Under the pieces are notes generated by a model. That model worked only from the letters and a program-made list of their open reading frames with translations, did not search any database and was not told the DNA's origin. Below are positions 7,621 through 15,291 of a stretch of 22,559 nt of DNA, piece after piece (positions within the stretch are counted from its first letter, which is position 1; each line of letters begins with the position of its first letter). This DNA comes from Polaromonas sp. (GTDB lineage Bacteria > Pseudomonadota > Gammaproteobacteria > Burkholderiales > Burkholderiaceae). Location: positions 1 to 22,559 of the forward strand of contig PNMH01000064.1 of NCBI GenBank assembly GCA_013823505.1, in the 5' to 3' direction. A program made the translations under genes and the position numbers.

Positions 7621-8331
7621 ATGAGTGGCAAAGGCATTCGCATCGAAGGTTTGAGAAAACGTTATGGCGAGGGGGATACCGCGGTCGATGCCTTGAAAGG
7701 CGTGGACATGCAGGTGGCACCCGGCGAGGTGGTTGGCCTGATTGGCCCTTCCGGGTCCGGCAAGAGCACGCTGCTCAAATGTCTGGGCGCAGTGATTGAT
7801 CCGACCGCCGGGCGCATGACGCTGGGTGATGAAGTGATCTACGACGATGGCTGGAAAGTCCGCGACTTGCGCGCCTTGCGGCGCGACAAGATCGGTTTCG
7901 TTTTCCAAGCACCATACCTGATTCCGTTTCTCGATGTCACCGACAACGTGGCGCTGCTGCCGATGCTTGCAGGCGTCGCGAATGGAGAGTCGCGCGCGAA
8001 GGCACTGGAATTGCTCACGGCGCTTGATGTGCAACACCGAGCTCGCGCGATGCCCTCGCAACTCTCCGGTGGCGAGCAGCAACGGGTTGCCATCGCGCGC
8101 GGATTGGTCAATCGTCCCCCGGTGATCCTGGCCGATGAACCCACTGCGCCGCTGGATTCCGAGCGCGCCATGGCTGTGATCCGCATCCTCAATGACATGG
8201 CTCGGAAGTTCGAGACCGCCATCATCGTCGTCACCCATGACGAAAAGATCATCCCCACTTTCAAGCGCATCTACCACATCCGCGACGGTGTGACCCATGA
8301 GGAAGCTGGCGAAGGGCGGGAGTTCGAATGA
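7621..8331 (+). CDS. ABC transporter ATP-binding protein (LolD/MacB-N type)
   Basis: A 236-aa nucleotide-binding subunit that powers the preceding permease. Motifs: Walker A GPSGSGKS at 42-49, Q-loop Gln96 (FVFQAPYL), signature LSGGEQQR at 148-155, Walker B VILADEP at 168-174, D-loop around 179 and switch His206 (VTHDE). The D-loop region reads TAPLDSE, where TAALDSE or TGNLDS is more usual. The ATG at 7621 is one base after the permease stop, and its GGAGG ribosome site lies inside the permease's last codons, so translation is coupled. An in-frame GTG at 7609 is possible but has no ribosome site. Confidence 0.93.
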   Translation: MSGKGIRIEGLRKRYGEGDTAVDALKGVDMQVAPGEVVGLIGPSGSGKSTLLKCLGAVIDPTAGRMTLGDEVIYDDGWKVRDLRALRRDKIGFVFQAPYLIPFLDVTDNVALLPMLAGVANGESRAKALELLTALDVQHRARAMPSQLSGGEQQRVAIARGLVNRPPVILADEPTAPLDSERAMAVIRILNDMARKFETAIIVVTHDEKIIPTFKRIYHIRDGVTHEEAGEGREFE

Positions 8332-8359
8332 GAGAACGATTGAATTACAGGAGAATTTC

Positions 8360-8833
8360 ATGACCCACCGCAAACACAGCCACGCATTTGGAACTATCAC
8401 CCTGACCGTTACGGCCTGCCTGCTTTTATGGGGTTTTCAGTTGCCCGCTTGGGCTGGTGACGCTACCCAGATTGAGCCACTGGCGCTACGCAAGATCATG
8501 CAGGAACTCGGGCGCAACATGCAGGCTATTACCGGTGCGATTTCGCAGGAGGAATGGGTTCAGGTCGTTCAGCTCGCCCCAAAAGTTGCTGCACACCCCG
8601 AGCCACCGCTTACTGAAAAAATGCGCATCCTTGCTTACCTCGGCGCTGATGCGACCAAGTTCAGAAACTTTGACGCGCAGACTCACGAGGCGGCGCTGGC
8701 CATGAAGCTGGCTGCTGCGAGCAGCGACGGCAAGGCGGTGATCCAATCATTCGCCCACGTGCAGGAAAGCTGCTTGGGCTGCCACCAAGCTTTCCGTAAA
8801 CCTTTCGTGGAGCATTTTTATGGAGCACGCTAA
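8360..8833 (+). CDS. Periplasmic cytochrome c'/c556-family protein
   Basis: A 157-aa preprotein with ACAGGAG before ATG 8360. Residues 1-32 are a Sec signal ending QLPAWA. The mature part is mostly helical with one haem c site near the C-terminus, CLGCH at 138-142, the layout of class II cytochromes (four-helix bundle). The first helix has RKIMQELGRNM (Met48, Met54). In cytochrome c556 a Met in this helix is the sixth ligand, while cytochrome c' has none, so this may be a c556-like electron carrier and not a gas-binding c'. That is inferred. It lies inside an efflux operon, 28 bp after the ATPase gene, and overlaps the outer-membrane gene by 14 bp, so it is clearly part of the unit. Its role there is unknown. 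Confidence 0.85.
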   Translation: MTHRKHSHAFGTITLTVTACLLLWGFQLPAWAGDATQIEPLALRKIMQELGRNMQAITGAISQEEWVQVVQLAPKVAAHPEPPLTEKMRILAYLGADATKFRNFDAQTHEAALAMKLAAASSDGKAVIQSFAHVQESCLGCHQAFRKPFVEHFYGAR

Positions 8834-10307
8834 AACATGCCAGCGCCCCATCAGCCTCGAAAGACGGCTTGCGGCAACTTACCTGGTAGCTGGTCTGATC
8901 ACCGCCGGTCTGGCCGGCTGCGCCGCTGGCCCTGATTTTAAGCGTCCCACCGCACCCGATGTGGCTCGCTACACTGCAATACCAGTGGCTGATAGAACCG
9001 CGTCCGCTCCCACGCAGTTCGGCGAAACACAACGTCTAGTCGAAGGGCTTCCGATCGAAACGCAATGGTGGCAAAGCTTGGGTTCATCTGCACTCGACGG
9101 ACTGATAAACGAAGCTTTCCATGTCAGCCCGACGCTGGCGAGCATCAGCGCCAATTTGCGACACGCGCAGGAGCTTCTTGCCGCACAGGCGGGCTCGACG
9201 CAATATCCACAGGTAGATGTCGCACTGGGATCTCAGCGCCAGCAAATGAGTCCCAGTAGCCAAGGGTTGAGCGGAGACGCACGTCAATTCAGCCTCTACA
9301 ACGCCAGCGTTGGCGTGCATTACAACCTCGATCTGGCTGGCGGCAACCGGCGCGCACTCGAAGCCTTGGCTGCTCGCGCCGACTACCGTCGCTTCGAACT
9401 GAATGCTGCGCGCCTGGCCCTTGCCGGCAACATGGCAACCGCTGCCATTACCCGAGCACGCCTCGCCGCGCAACTAGAAGCCACTACTGCCATTTTGCGC
9501 GTGCAGGATGAGCAACTGCGCCTAGCCCATGAACGCGTGCGTATCGGTCAGGCCTCACCTGATGAAGCGTTGAGCCTACAAGCTCAGGCGGAGCAAACGC
9601 GGGCAGAACTGCCTGCGCTGCGTAAACAACTGCAACAAACCGAACATCTACTGGCGGTGCTAGCCGGTCGTGCCCCAGGCACGGGTGGCATCCCGGCCTT
9701 CACTCTGGCCGATTTCACTCTACCCGTCGAGATGCCGCTCGTCGTGCCCTCAGAACTGGTGCGCCGCCGACCGGATATCCAGGCGTCAGAGGCGCTGTTG
9801 CATGCGGCCAATGCAGACTATGGTGTGGCTGTCGCCAAGCTCTACCCACAGATCAACCTGAGCGCCAACCTTGGTTCTCAGGCGCTGACCACCGGTGCCC
9901 TGTTCGGTGGTGGCTCGGCAGTGTGGGGCCTGGTTGCGCAGCTCACCCAGCCTCTTTTTAATCCAGGGCTACCCGCTGAAAAAAGAGCGGCGCTCGCCGC
10001 TTTTGATGCCGCCGTAGCCAATTACCAGAGCGTCGTATTGGAGTCTTTGCGTAACGTCGCCGACACCCTGCGCGCGGTGGAAAGCGATGCACAAACTTTG
10101 ACTGCCCTCGCTGCCGCTGATATGGCTGCACAGGCCTCCTTGCAGTCGGTCGAGCGGCAATACCGGCTGGGCGCGGCCAGCTACCTGCAACTGCTCATCG
10201 CGCAGCAACAGGCACAGTCAATCCGGATCAATATGGTTGCGGTCCAGGCACAACGCCTAGTCGATAGTGTTGCTTTATATCAGGCCCTGGGAGGTGGTGT
10301 CAGTTAA
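8820..10307 (+). CDS. Outer-membrane efflux lipoprotein, NodT/OprM family (TolC superfamily)
   Basis: A 495-aa channel protein. The signal ends in lipobox LAGC with Cys34 as the lipid site, followed by AAGPDFKRP, standard for NodT/OprM proteins. Two OEP repeats follow: LDGLINEAFHVSPTLASI with its helices at about 90-280, and PSELVRRRPDIQASEALL with the second set at about 305-490. YGVAVAKLYPQINLSANLG is a clear family motif. The ATG is within the cytochrome gene (14-bp overlap) with GGAG eight bases upstream. Together with the adaptor, permease and ATPase it completes an envelope-spanning exporter. It is the last passenger gene; its stop is directly at the start of the res region. Confidence 0.92.
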   Translation: MEHAKTCQRPISLERRLAATYLVAGLITAGLAGCAAGPDFKRPTAPDVARYTAIPVADRTASAPTQFGETQRLVEGLPIETQWWQSLGSSALDGLINEAFHVSPTLASISANLRHAQELLAAQAGSTQYPQVDVALGSQRQQMSPSSQGLSGDARQFSLYNASVGVHYNLDLAGGNRRALEALAARADYRRFELNAARLALAGNMATAAITRARLAAQLEATTAILRVQDEQLRLAHERVRIGQASPDEALSLQAQAEQTRAELPALRKQLQQTEHLLAVLAGRAPGTGGIPAFTLADFTLPVEMPLVVPSELVRRRPDIQASEALLHAANADYGVAVAKLYPQINLSANLGSQALTTGALFGGGSAVWGLVAQLTQPLFNPGLPAEKRAALAAFDAAVANYQSVVLESLRNVADTLRAVESDAQTLTALAAADMAAQASLQSVERQYRLGAASYLQLLIAQQQAQSIRINMVAVQAQRLVDSVALYQALGGGVS

Positions 10308-10437
10308 GACTATACCCTAACCTGATGTCAGATGCTTGGCGCAAAGCACGTCAGAATAGAGTTGTAGTTTGTATTTATTGACACAAGCCGCCAAGGGTAA
10401 TGGATTTCATCCTGACACTTTTACCTTTGGAGGCACC
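10308..10437 (+). other. res resolution site and tnpR control region
   Basis: The 130-bp gap between the last passenger gene and tnpR has the layout of a Tn21-type res site. It contains ATACCCTAACCTGATGTCAG and GCACGTCAGAATAG, which resemble subsites I and II as I remember them, then the promoter area and a TGACACTTTTACC block near tnpR (subsite III region). Exact subsite limits need an alignment. Confidence 0.75.
10378..10406 (+). promoter_or_regulatory. Probable tnpR promoter
   Basis: TTGACA at 10378-10383 is a perfect -35 box. TGGATT at 10401-10406, 17 bp further, is a weak -10. The same layout is found in Tn21-type res sites, where resolvase binding represses its own gene. Confidence 0.5.
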
Positions 10438-10995
10438 TTGCAAGGTCAACGCATTGGCTATATCCGCGTCAGCAGCTTCGACCAGAACCCTGATCGGCAA
10501 CTGGAGCAAATCGAAGTCGGTAAGGTATTCACCGATAAGGCTTCCGGCAAGGACACGCAACGTCCCGAACTTGAAAGGCTGCTGGCCTTTGTGCGCGAGG
10601 GCGACACCGTGGTGGTGCACAGCATGGACAGGTTGGCACGCAATCTCGATGACCTGCGCCGCATCGTTCAGGGGCTGACACAACGGGGCGTGCGGATGGA
10701 GTTTGTCAAAGAAGGGCTGGCGTTCACCGGCGATGACTCACCGATGGCCAATTTGATGCTGTCGGTCATGGGGGCTTTTGCGGAGTTCGAGCGCGCACTG
10801 ATCCGCGAACGCCAGCGCGAGGGAATCGTGCTGGCCAAGCAGCGCGGTGCCTACCGGGGACGAAAGAAATCGCTGAACAGCGAACAAATTGCCAAGTTGA
10901 AACAGCGAGTCGCGGCAGGCGACCAAAAAACCTTGGTGGCCCGTGACTTCGGCATCAGCCGCGAAACCTTGTACCAGTACCTGCGGGAAGACTGA
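10438..10995 (+). CDS. tnpR: Tn3-family serine resolvase TnpR
   Basis: A 185-aa site-specific recombinase that resolves transposition cointegrates at res. The catalytic Ser12 is in [25 protein letters not shown] and the [10 protein letters not shown] helix are typical, as is the C-terminal helix-turn-helix ([19 protein letters not shown]) that binds res. I chose the TTG start at 10438 because GGAGG lies five bases upstream and the product then starts [12 protein letters not shown], in line with Tn21 resolvase. The longer frame from 10369 would run through res and its promoter. The gene is followed two bases later by tnpA on the same strand. Confidence 0.95.
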   Translation: MQGQRIGYIRVSSFDQNPDRQLEQIEVGKVFTDKASGKDTQRPELERLLAFVREGDTVVVHSMDRLARNLDDLRRIVQGLTQRGVRMEFVKEGLAFTGDDSPMANLMLSVMGAFAEFERALIRERQREGIVLAKQRGAYRGRKKSLNSEQIAKLKQRVAAGDQKTLVARDFGISRETLYQYLRED

Positions 10996-10997
10996 CC

Positions 10998-13967
10998 ATG
11001 CCACGCCGCTCAATCCTGTCCGCCACCGAGCGCGAAAGCCTGCTGACACTACCAGATGCCAAAGACGAACTGATACGGCACTACACGTTCAACGAAACCG
11101 ACCTATCGGTGATCCGCCAGCGTCGCGGCGCCGCGAATCGATTGGGCTTCGCCGTGCAGCTTTGCTACTTGCGATTCCCTGGCATCTTCTTGGGCATCGA
11201 TGAGCCTCCGTTTCCGCCCCTGTTGCGCATGGTGGCCGCACAACTCAAGGTGCCGGTGGAAAGTTGGAACGATTACGGCCAGCGCGAGCAGACGCGGCGG
11301 GAGCACTTGGTCGAGCTGCAAACGGTGTTCGGGTTCAAGCCCTTCACCATGAGTCACTACCGGCAAGCCGTGCATACATTGACCGAGCTGGCCTTGCAGA
11401 CCGATAAAGGGATTGTGCTGGCCAGCACCCTTGTCGAAAACCTGCGGCGGCAGAGCATCATCCTGCCCGCCATGAATGCCATCGAGCGCGCGAGCGCCGA
11501 GGCCATCACCCGTGCCAACCGGCGTATTTACGCGGCGTTGACCGATTCTTTGTTATCGCTCCACCGTCAGCGCCTGGACGAACTTCTCAAGCGCAAGGAC
11601 GGCAGCAAATTGACGTGGCTGGCATGGCTGCGCCAGTCGCCCGTCAAGCCGAACTCTCGGCATATGCTTGAACACATCGAGCGCCTCAAGGCTTGGCAGG
11701 CGCTTGACCTTCCCGCAGGCATCGAGCGACAAGTTCACCAGAACCGCCTGCTCAAGATCGCCCGTGAGGGTGGGCAGATGACGCCTGCCGATCTGGCAAA
11801 GTTCGAGATGCAACGACGCTATGCCACTCTGGTTTCGCTGGCCATTGAAGGTATGGCCACCGTCACCGACGAAATCATCGACCTGCACGACCGCATCATT
11901 GGCAAACTATTCAACGCCGCCAAGAACAAGCATCAGCAGCAGTTTCAGGCTTCCGGCAAGGCGATCAATGACAAGGTGCGGATGTATGGTCGCATCGGCC
12001 AAGCCTTGCTGGAAGCCAAACAGAGCGGCGGCGATCCGTTCGCCGCCATCGAGGCCGTAATGCCGTGGGATACCTTCGCCGCCAGCGTCACGGAGGCGCA
12101 AAAGCTCGCGCAGCCGGAGAGCTTCGACTTTCTGCATCGCATCGGTGAAAGCTACGCCACGTTGCGCCGCTACGCGCCGCAGTTCCTGGACGTACTTAAG
12201 TTACGGGCGGCACCAGCCGCCAAGGGCGTACTCGATGCCATCGAGGTGCTTCGCGGCATGAACAGCGACAACGCCCGCAAGGTGCCCGCCGACGCGCCGA
12301 CCGCATTCATCAAGCCACGCTGGGCGAAACTGGTGCTCACGGACGATGGCATTGACCGGCGCTACTACGAGCTGTGCGCCCTGTCAGAGCTAAAGAACGC
12401 GCTGCGATCAGGCGATGTCTGGGTGCAGGGTTCGCGCCAGTTCAAGGACTTTGATGAGTACCTGGTGCCGGCCGAGAAGTTCGCTACTCTGAAGCTGGCC
12501 AACGAATTGTCGCTGGCAGTGGCCACCTATTGCGATCAGTATTTGCACGACCGACTGGCATTGCTGGAACAGCAGCTTGCCACCGTCAACCGCATGGCGG
12601 CGGCCAATGATCTGCCGGATGCCATCATTACCGAGTCCGGCCTGAAGATCACGCCGCTGGACGCGGCGGTGCCGGAGACCGCACAAGCCCTAATCGACCA
12701 GTCGGCGATGCTGCTGCCACACGTCAAGATTACCGAACTGCTGATGGAAGTTGATGAGTGGACAGGCTTCACCCGGCATTTCACGCATCTGAAGACCGGC
12801 GACACGGCCAAGGACAAAACCTTGCTGCTGACGACTATCCTGGCTGATGGCATCAATCTCGGGCTAACCAAGATGGCCGAGTCCTGCCCAGGCACGACTT
12901 ACGCCAAGCTGTCGTGGCTGCAAGCCTGGCACATCCGGGATGAAACGTACTCAACGGCGCTGGCCGAACTGGTCAACGCGCAGTTCCGGCAATCCTTTGC
13001 CGGAAACTGGGGCGATGGCACCACGTCATCGTCGGATGGCCAAAATTTCAGAACCGGCAGCAAAGCGGAGAGCACCGGGCATATCAACCCGAAGTATGGA
13101 AGCAGTCCAGGCCGGACGTTTTATACCCATATCTCCGACCAGTACGCGCCCTTCAGCACCAAGGTAGTCAACGTCGGCGTGCGTGATTCAACCTATGTGC
13201 TCGATGGCCTGCTGTACCACGAGTCGGACTTGCGGATCGAGGAGCACTACACCGACACAGCGGGCTTTACCGATCATGTCTTCGGCCTGATGCACCTACT
13301 GGGCTTCCGATTCGCGCCACGTATCCGAGACCTGGGCGACACCAAGCTATTCATCCCAAAGGGCGATGCCGCCTATGACGCGCTCAAGCCGATGATTAGC
13401 AGCGACCGGCTGAACATCAAGCAGATACGCGCCCATTGGGATGAAATCTTGCGGTTCGCCACTTCGATCAAGCAGGGTACGGTGACGGCCTCGCTGATGT
13501 TGCGCAAGCTCGGCAGCTATCCGCGTCAGAACGGACTGGCCGTTGCACTGCGCGAGCTGGGGCGCATTGAGCGCACGCTGTTCATACTGGATTGGCTGCA
13601 AAGCGTGGAGCTGCGCCGCCGCGTGCAGGCCGGACTCAACAAAGGCGAGGCGCGCAACGCGCTGGCCAGGGCGGTGTTCTTCAACCGACTGGGCGAAATC
13701 CGCGACCGCAGTTTTGAGCAACAACGCTACCGGGCCAGCGGCCTCAATCTGGTAACGGCGGCCATCGTGCTTTGGAACACGGCCTATCTGGAACGGGCAA
13801 CCAATGCTTTGAACGGGCACGGCAAACCGGTAGACGAGACGCTGTTTCAATACCTGTCACCGCTGGGGTGGGAACACATCAATCTGACCGGCGATTACCT
13901 CTGGCGCAGCAGCACCAAGGTCGGCGCAGGCAAGTTCAGACCGTTGCGACCACTGCCACCGGCTTAA
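10998..13967 (+). CDS. tnpA: Tn3-family transposase TnpA
   Basis: A full-length 989-aa transposase, the size usual in the Tn21 subgroup. The N-terminal DUF4158 region starts [16 protein letters not shown] and binds the terminal repeats. The catalytic DDE residues can be placed at about Asp680 (TSSSDGQNF), about Asp753 ([13 protein letters not shown]) and about Glu900 ([16 protein letters not shown]). The conserved [14 protein letters not shown] and YESLR-like motifs are intact. No frameshift was seen. The TAA stop lies inside the right inverted repeat. With both ends and tnpR present, the element should be self-mobile. Confidence 0.97.
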   Translation: MPRRSILSATERESLLTLPDAKDELIRHYTFNETDLSVIRQRRGAANRLGFAVQLCYLRFPGIFLGIDEPPFPPLLRMVAAQLKVPVESWNDYGQREQTRREHLVELQTVFGFKPFTMSHYRQAVHTLTELALQTDKGIVLASTLVENLRRQSIILPAMNAIERASAEAITRANRRIYAALTDSLLSLHRQRLDELLKRKDGSKLTWLAWLRQSPVKPNSRHMLEHIERLKAWQALDLPAGIERQVHQNRLLKIAREGGQMTPADLAKFEMQRRYATLVSLAIEGMATVTDEIIDLHDRIIGKLFNAAKNKHQQQFQASGKAINDKVRMYGRIGQALLEAKQSGGDPFAAIEAVMPWDTFAASVTEAQKLAQPESFDFLHRIGESYATLRRYAPQFLDVLKLRAAPAAKGVLDAIEVLRGMNSDNARKVPADAPTAFIKPRWAKLVLTDDGIDRRYYELCALSELKNALRSGDVWVQGSRQFKDFDEYLVPAEKFATLKLANELSLAVATYCDQYLHDRLALLEQQLATVNRMAAANDLPDAIITESGLKITPLDAAVPETAQALIDQSAMLLPHVKITELLMEVDEWTGFTRHFTHLKTGDTAKDKTLLLTTILADGINLGLTKMAESCPGTTYAKLSWLQAWHIRDETYSTALAELVNAQFRQSFAGNWGDGTTSSSDGQNFRTGSKAESTGHINPKYGSSPGRTFYTHISDQYAPFSTKVVNVGVRDSTYVLDGLLYHESDLRIEEHYTDTAGFTDHVFGLMHLLGFRFAPRIRDLGDTKLFIPKGDAAYDALKPMISSDRLNIKQIRAHWDEILRFATSIKQGTVTASLMLRKLGSYPRQNGLAVALRELGRIERTLFILDWLQSVELRRRVQAGLNKGEARNALARAVFFNRLGEIRDRSFEQQRYRASGLNLVTAAIVLWNTAYLERATNALNGHGKPVDETLFQYLSPLGWEHINLTGDYLWRSSTKVGAGKFRPLRPLPPA

Positions 13968-14000
13968 CGTGCTTTATTTTCCGTTTTCTGAGACGATCCC
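13963..14000 (-). repeat. Right terminal inverted repeat (IRR) of the Tn3-family transposon
   Basis: Read inward on the minus strand it starts GGGATCGTCT, then CAGAAAACGGAAAATAAAGC and ACGTTAAG. It pairs with 4519-4556 at 36 of 38 positions. Position 4 is A, where Tn21-type ends have G; position 5 is T, where the left end here has A. Confidence 0.93.
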
Positions 14001-14354
14001 ATGAAGTCACAGACCGGCTCAAATGCATCCAGGCTGGCGTACTGCAAGGACGGCATGTTGCGGTTCGTGAATGCGACCTATGCGCGCAACGAGGAGGTAG
14101 GTTTCATGGTGGCCCTGGTGGCGTGCGATGCCGATCTACCCGGGTTGCTGGACGGCCTCAAGCGGGCCATTCAGCAACCCGACATGGCCAGGCTGCTGAG
14201 ATCGATTGCCAATCCAAAGGGAAGGACGACCCTCACAGCCAGCGATCTGGTCTTCCAAGCCTGCAACTTCGAGACGCGCCACGCTCGGGATCACAAGGGA
14301 CAGAAGGACGTTGTGCTGGGGCACATCATGCTGGCGCATCAGACAAGCGCTTGA
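14001..14354 (+). CDS. Unrecognised 117-aa protein directly beside the transposon
   Basis: The frame starts at an ATG that is the first codon outside the right inverted repeat; a stop codon (TGA at 13989) lies in frame just upstream. The ribosome site would be inside the repeat and is poor, so the gene may be 5'-truncated, or may start at the later ATG at 14055. The protein is soluble, with a hydrophobic run FMVALVACDADLPGLLDGL, a basic stretch RLLRSIANPKGRTTLTASDLV and a HARDHKGQKDVVLGH segment. No signal peptide or membrane helix is seen. I do not recognise the family. Confidence 0.5.
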   Translation: MKSQTGSNASRLAYCKDGMLRFVNATYARNEEVGFMVALVACDADLPGLLDGLKRAIQQPDMARLLRSIANPKGRTTLTASDLVFQACNFETRHARDHKGQKDVVLGHIMLAHQTSA

Positions 14355-14513
14355 AATAGCCGAAACGAGAATTTCACGAACGCGAGACCACAAGCCTCGC
14401 CGATGACCTCGCCGCTGTCCTGCACGGGCGCCTGACCAAAAGGCAAGCTTGCGTGCCGAAAACCAGTCGCGGCTGGTTGCGACCGGTACACCCTTATGAC
14501 ACGAGGGCATCTC
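14355..14513. other. 159-bp gap between convergent genes
   Basis: It lies between a plus-strand and a minus-strand gene that converge. The only structure I see is an imperfect inverted repeat, ACCAGTCGC (14462-14470) with GCGACCGGT (14479-14487), one mismatch and an 8-base gap. It lacks a following T-tract, so a terminator is only a possibility. Confidence 0.35.
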
Positions 14514-15068
14514 TCACTCATCCGCCATCACGGGCTGTGACTCTGAACGAGAGAGCAACTTTTCAAACTGACCCTTGGCCGCTGAAACGTCGAAAAAGAA
14601 CGTGTGCAGCAATGAGATGGCCTTGTTGACTTCCTGTATTTCCCAGTCCGTCCTGGGCGGACTGCGTTTGAGTTCTTTCCCACTGCTCGAAAGCCATGTT
14701 TCGATCTGATGCAGGTTGATGATCGTGAGTCCGCGTTCCAGCAACTGCGTTGCAGAAATGTTGGACAGATACGCTGGCGTCACCTGCTTCGGCGAGGACA
14801 GCTTCAGCGCTTCGGTCAGCTTCGTGGCCAGCGCTCGGCCCAGTCCAATCTCCGGGCTCGCCTCGAATTCCCCCAGAGCCTGTGCATAGCGCTCGGGATG
14901 CGCTTGGATGTCCGAAACCTCAGCAGGTAGACGAAATCGGCGGCACAGGAGCTGGAGGGCGGAGCGTGCCCGCGCATTTGTGATGCGCTCTTGACTGGCT
15001 GCTTCTGCTAGGGTCGATCCGTTTATAACGGCTTTGAGTATGGCTGCCTTTGTGAAGCCAGGAATCAT
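14514..15068 (-). CDS. Unrecognised 184-aa protein, possible DNA-binding
   Basis: I chose ATG 15068 because AAAGGA precedes it by seven bases; a 15-codon longer start at 15113 has no clear ribosome site and would overlap the palindromes. The N-terminus (about 5-50) has a helix-turn-helix-like pattern: GSTLAEAASQERITNARARSAL, then LQLLCRRFRLPAEV. The middle (about 110-140) has LSNISATQLLERGLTIINLHQIETWL, which resembles the helix-hairpin-helix of RNA polymerase alpha C-terminal domains. Both are weak pattern calls. It is on the same strand as cusA, 223 bp downstream, but the gap contains palindromes suggesting its own control. It could be a regulator; no family is named. Confidence 0.6.
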   Translation of the reverse strand: MIPGFTKAAILKAVINGSTLAEAASQERITNARARSALQLLCRRFRLPAEVSDIQAHPERYAQALGEFEASPEIGLGRALATKLTEALKLSSPKQVTPAYLSNISATQLLERGLTIINLHQIETWLSSSGKELKRSPPRTDWEIQEVNKAISLLHTFFFDVSAAKGQFEKLLSRSESQPVMADE

Positions 15069-15085
15069 GATCAATCCTTTGTGAA

Positions 15086-15115
15086 CACTGACAGTGAATG
15101 GAACCCTTTCCATTC
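15086..15115. promoter_or_regulatory. Two adjoining palindromes upstream of the 184-aa gene
   Basis: CACTG-A-CAGTG at 15086-15096 directly adjoins GAATGGAA-CCCT-TTCCATTC at 15096-15115 (8-bp perfect arms, 4-base loop). They sit 18-47 bp upstream of the chosen start, where an operator for an autoregulated gene would lie. A hairpin in the leader RNA is the other option. Confidence 0.45.
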
Positions 15116-15291
15116 AAACTCTGCGCCTAGTTTGACGATACGAGTTATCACTCTAAGGCGGTCGATGCCCCTTTTGGTGTTCTGTTTCTTCTGGTGAAAG
15201 CCAGTTGTTCAGGGTGCAAAAACCTGTTGTGCACGCGCATCAAACTCGATGGCATCGAGACTCAAGCGACGCGCGCGCACAAACGAAGCGA

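Larger units (their letters stand above)
4519..14000 (+). mobile_element. Tn3-family (Tn21-subgroup) transposon carrying an ABC-type tripartite efflux operon
   Basis: Both ends carry a 38-bp inverted repeat of the Tn21 type (36 of 38 positions identical to each other). Inside are res, tnpR and tnpA at the right end in the standard order, with the tnpA stop codon overlapping the right repeat. The left two thirds hold six passenger genes on the same strand, ending just before res. Length is 9,482 bp. The left flank (ATCGG) and right flank (ATGAA) do not form a 5-bp target duplication. The element looks structurally complete and should be able to transpose. Confidence 0.92.

Noticed and set aside
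7585..8400. Minus-strand open frame of 271 codons
   Set aside because: Antisense to the ABC ATPase gene, which has all the nucleotide-binding motifs.
14462..14487. Imperfect inverted repeat as an integron attC site
   Set aside because: It lacks the conserved core and inverse-core sequences of attC, and there is no integron integrase nearby.
15246..15260. CTCGATG-G-CATCGAG palindrome after cusA as a terminator
   Set aside because: The stem is short once a real loop is allowed, and only three T follow on the coding strand. Support is too weak to list.
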